From: Rallus limicola
Lineage: Eukaryota > Chordata > Aves > Gruiformes > Rallidae
Assembly (NCBI GenBank): GCA_022605955.1
Contig: JAKCOZ010000001.1
Span: forward strand, 80,836,520 to 80,900,519
DNA length: 64,000 nt
Reading direction: 5' to 3'
The notes below the pieces were generated by a model. That model made no database searches, was not told the DNA's origin, and worked only from the letters and a program-made list of their open reading frames with translations. The position numbers and the translations under genes were made by a program. Below are positions 61,601 through 64,000 of the stretch, in pieces (the first letter of the stretch is position 1; each line of letters begins with the position of its first letter).

Positions 61601-62284
61601 CATTCTTACAGTTCTTCCCTTTGGCCTGGAGGATGCACCAGCATAGTAGAGAACCTGGCCCTGGGCTTGGGTGTCCGTCCTTTCCCTTTGGCCTCTCTCC
61701 CAGCAAAATGCAGAGTTTCAAAAATAAATAAATAACAAACGGAGTGATATGTGTTTGGTATGTCAGCCAATGGCCACATGTGCAGTGAGGAAATTTTCTC
61801 TGAGAGCTCCCAAAGCTCATAATCATTGTGCAAGACATAATTATACTCTTTAGAAATCCAGATCGGTCCACAGTAAAGGGAGGATGGGAGGGAATGTTAC
61901 AGACGGATTTTAACAAGTGTATGTGTCTCCTTTCTGCAACAATTTGGTCTTAAGTGCACTTGGCTAAATTCTCATTCTCCCCCGGGTGGGTTACTGGAGG
62001 GATTTCCAGGCTTTTCTGCCTGCCTGCAGCAGGCTCATGGGGAGTGAACACGCTGACTACCATTCTTTGCACCTGCTTCAGAGAGGGGCAGCATACACTC
62101 CCAGATGCTTGCCTCGGGGTGCCAGCAGGAACGGGGGAATAGGAGGAGGCTGGCATTGCTCTTCAACAGACAGTCATCCCTCCCGGGAGTCATGAAATGC
62201 CAGTGGGCATGCTGTACCAGGACTTTGGAGCTGAGCAAGTGCTAATAACAGTGTTTTACCTGATCCCGGTTAGATAGATAAAGA
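58671..62284. other. Non-coding stretch, no gene seen
   Basis: The longest frames are 167 codons (minus, 61413-61916), 149 codons (minus, 59517-59966) and 145 codons (plus, 59055-59492); none is recognisable. An (AT)n run lies at 59937-59951. At 60687-61067 frames of 69-123 codons are open on both strands, discussed as a finding. Confidence 0.5.
59937..59951. repeat. (AT)n run
   Basis: Seven to eight alternating AT units. Simple sequence. Confidence 0.9.
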
Positions 62285-62312
62285 GGTTCAGAGGAGAAAG
62301 CTCTCCTGAACC
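62285..62312. other. Imperfect 28-bp inverted repeat
   Basis: GGTTCAG at the left pairs with CTGAACC at the right, and the stem extends inwards through GGAGA / TCTCC with one bulge. A short hairpin in repeat-free sequence; no terminator role is expected in a vertebrate genome. Confidence 0.5.
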
Positions 62313-64000
62313 CTTGCTCGACTCTCTTAAGGCTTCAGGAATAGCTGGTGTTTAGCTCCCTGCAAGAGAAGAGCTCTGTGCGGGTACTTTAGAGAGTGAA
62401 ATCAAATTAAAGTGGAGAGCGACCCTGATTCCTAACTGGGTTTAACCATTTGCTTATCTGACCTGATGGTTGTTTTTAGGCTTTGTCTTTTATTTTTGAA
62501 GTAGAGAACCTATTTAGATCTTTTGAGCTGTAAACATTAGTTGCTAAAGGAGACGGTTTTCTGAACGGTGATTCTTTTTACTGTAAAATAGGGCTTCAGA
62601 ATGGCCTGCCATCCCGACCACTGGTAATACCCAGGCACCTGACTGACACTGTGTGTTTTGTAATTCTCAGATTCACTGTACTTTGAAACCGGAACAAATG
62701 CTTTAATAAAGTAAATGAGCAGTACCTGCTGAACCCTTGAAGTGAATGCAAACTTTGCCTGGGGCAAATAAAGTCTGGAGCTTCACAGTCGCCCTCTCTT
62801 TGTGCAGAGACAGAAGATGGTGGTTATTTCTGTAGCATGCAGGGATGATCAGATGCCTAGAACCAGATAGTGGGTTGCTGCATTGGAGACAGCATAGCCT
62901 CTCAGGATCAGCCCTCAATATTCAGGATGAGGGGGCAATGTCAGCCTTAAAGCACGTTGTTATTTGTTGCATTTGGGTACATGTGCATGCTGTTGTCACT
63001 TTAACTGTTTACAGACACTCTGCAGTGGAGGCTTCTAATTGTGGGATGTCAGATTATCAAAAGCACTTAGGTGTTTAAAGATGTCACTGATTGCCTGAAG
63101 GTATTTTTGAGAGCACTAGCAGGTTAGGGTCGCTCCTTTGGCACTGAATCCCTTTTCAAATTCTGGTCATTGCCTGCTGTTATGTTTGATTATAACAATT
63201 TCTTCCAATATCTTCGTTGCCACCTCTAAGGCTTGCCAGCTCACCCACCCAGTGGGGCTGGGAGGAGTACCCTCTGGGTATGAAGCACGTGAGGGGTTGA
63301 TACAGCCCCAGTCTACCTTTCTCAAAGTACTGAGAAGTACACAAGCATTGAGAGGAGGGCATAAATACCAGGGAACTAGGAAAATAGGAAATTTCACCTG
63401 ACTCCTTGAAGGATGGAGAAAGCCTGTACAGCAAGCGTTGCATTGAGAGCCACACCACCAGGAATGATGTCATTGTCTGCTGAGCAGGGAGGAGATGGAT
63501 TTGAAGGAGAGCAGGCTTGGTGGACTTCACGTTCACACTGAAGTGCTGAGCAGACAAATCAGCTGTGACGTGAACTTCAGCCCTTCATAGTAAGCATAGC
63601 TTGGGTCAGTAAACATCCCCTCAGAAGATAGCTACGTCACCACTCCAGGCGTAGAGAAAAGCTCTCCTTTATTTTATGTTTTGACTATTGCATGCTTCCA
63701 CATGGTACATTTAGTGACACTGATAGAGAAAAGATGGCTCTAAGTATTCAGCAAGAATGAAATGATAAAATACCAAGCTGTTGAAATAGCATATCGACTA
63801 GCCAAAAGAATGTCTGGCCACATTTTTAGATGGTGTAAACTTGGTATGATTATTTAGATCCTAGTTGAAACATGCTAAGTTATACTTGCAAAATATGCAG
63901 CCCTTTGTTTGCGAGCATACTTTTAAGTAGGAGCTTTATCCCTGCATGTCATTAAACGTTTCGGGGCGGGGGGTGTGTCTTGATATTGTAAAATTTCAAA
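62313..64000. other. Non-coding stretch, no gene seen
   Basis: Frames up to 125 codons overlap on both strands (63138-63557) and have no recognisable domain. The part 62313-62530 is repeat-free and AT-rich. A G run occurs at 63967-63972 near the window end. Confidence 0.5.

Noticed and set aside
61413..61916. Minus-strand 167-codon frame with hydrophobic stretches
   Set aside because: Hydrophobic runs come from T-rich pyrimidine sequence. There is no membrane-protein family match and no gene context.
1..64000. CRISPR array, prokaryotic operon, phage or plasmid system
   Set aside because: No direct repeats with regular spacers, no ribosome-binding-site-led gene clusters, and the CR1 and SINE content is vertebrate.
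1..64000. Endogenous retrovirus
   Set aside because: No paired long terminal repeats, primer-binding-site pattern or recognisable gag, pol or env-like frames were seen.
1..64000. tRNA, snRNA or well-known microRNA genes
   Set aside because: I looked for B-box-like GGTTCGAATCC, U6 start motifs and several familiar microRNA seeds, and found none in convincing hairpin context. An Infernal and miRBase search would be decisive.

Overview
This window looks like about 64 kb of non-coding nuclear DNA from a bird. Three things point that way. CR1 LINE fragments carry the avian-type 3' terminus (ATTCTATG-like end). The sequence is AT-leaning and CpG-depleted, with one sharp CpG island. Decayed MIR/CORE-SINE-like pieces of the kind shared by all amniotes are scattered through it. 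A turtle or crocodilian cannot be strictly excluded without a search, but the 3' CR1 tails and low young-repeat load fit a bird best. I cannot name the species or the chromosome.

No protein-coding gene could be supported. Open frames are short (longest 204 codons, most under 100), overlap on both strands, and resemble no protein family I know. The only recognisable coding sequence is a dead piece of the CR1 reverse-transcriptase ORF at 4.86-5.64 kb. I saw no tRNA, rRNA, snRNA or CRISPR array.

Layout: 0-16 kb is ordinary intergenic or intronic DNA with an old palindromic repeat (2.4 kb), a CR1 (4.8-5.65 kb), a short CR1 3' end (11.5 kb) and MIR-like relics (14.7 and 16.3 kb). A reverse-oriented CR1 3' end lies at 16.5 kb. 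At 24.0-25.0 kb a pyrimidine/poly-T/C-rich tract leads into a clear CpG island with a TATA-like box and two good splice-donor-like sites. This is the best candidate for a promoter and first exon, possibly of a long non-coding RNA or a gene whose coding exons lie outside the window.

From 25 to 64 kb the sequence is gene-poor. It has MIR-like relics (25.4, 27.5, 28.3, 31.4 and 41.2 kb), a 48-bp degenerate tandem repeat (33.7 kb), a CR1 tail next to an ATTCT microsatellite (35.1-35.3 kb) and two CpG-dense patches (50.4 and 58.2-58.6 kb). Several AT-rich, repeat-free blocks look like conserved non-coding elements.

The simplest overall reading is a gene desert or very long intron around a CpG-island promoter, with candidate enhancers on both sides. 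I found no evidence for a previously undescribed multi-gene system. The observations worth following are regulatory and repeat-evolutionary.
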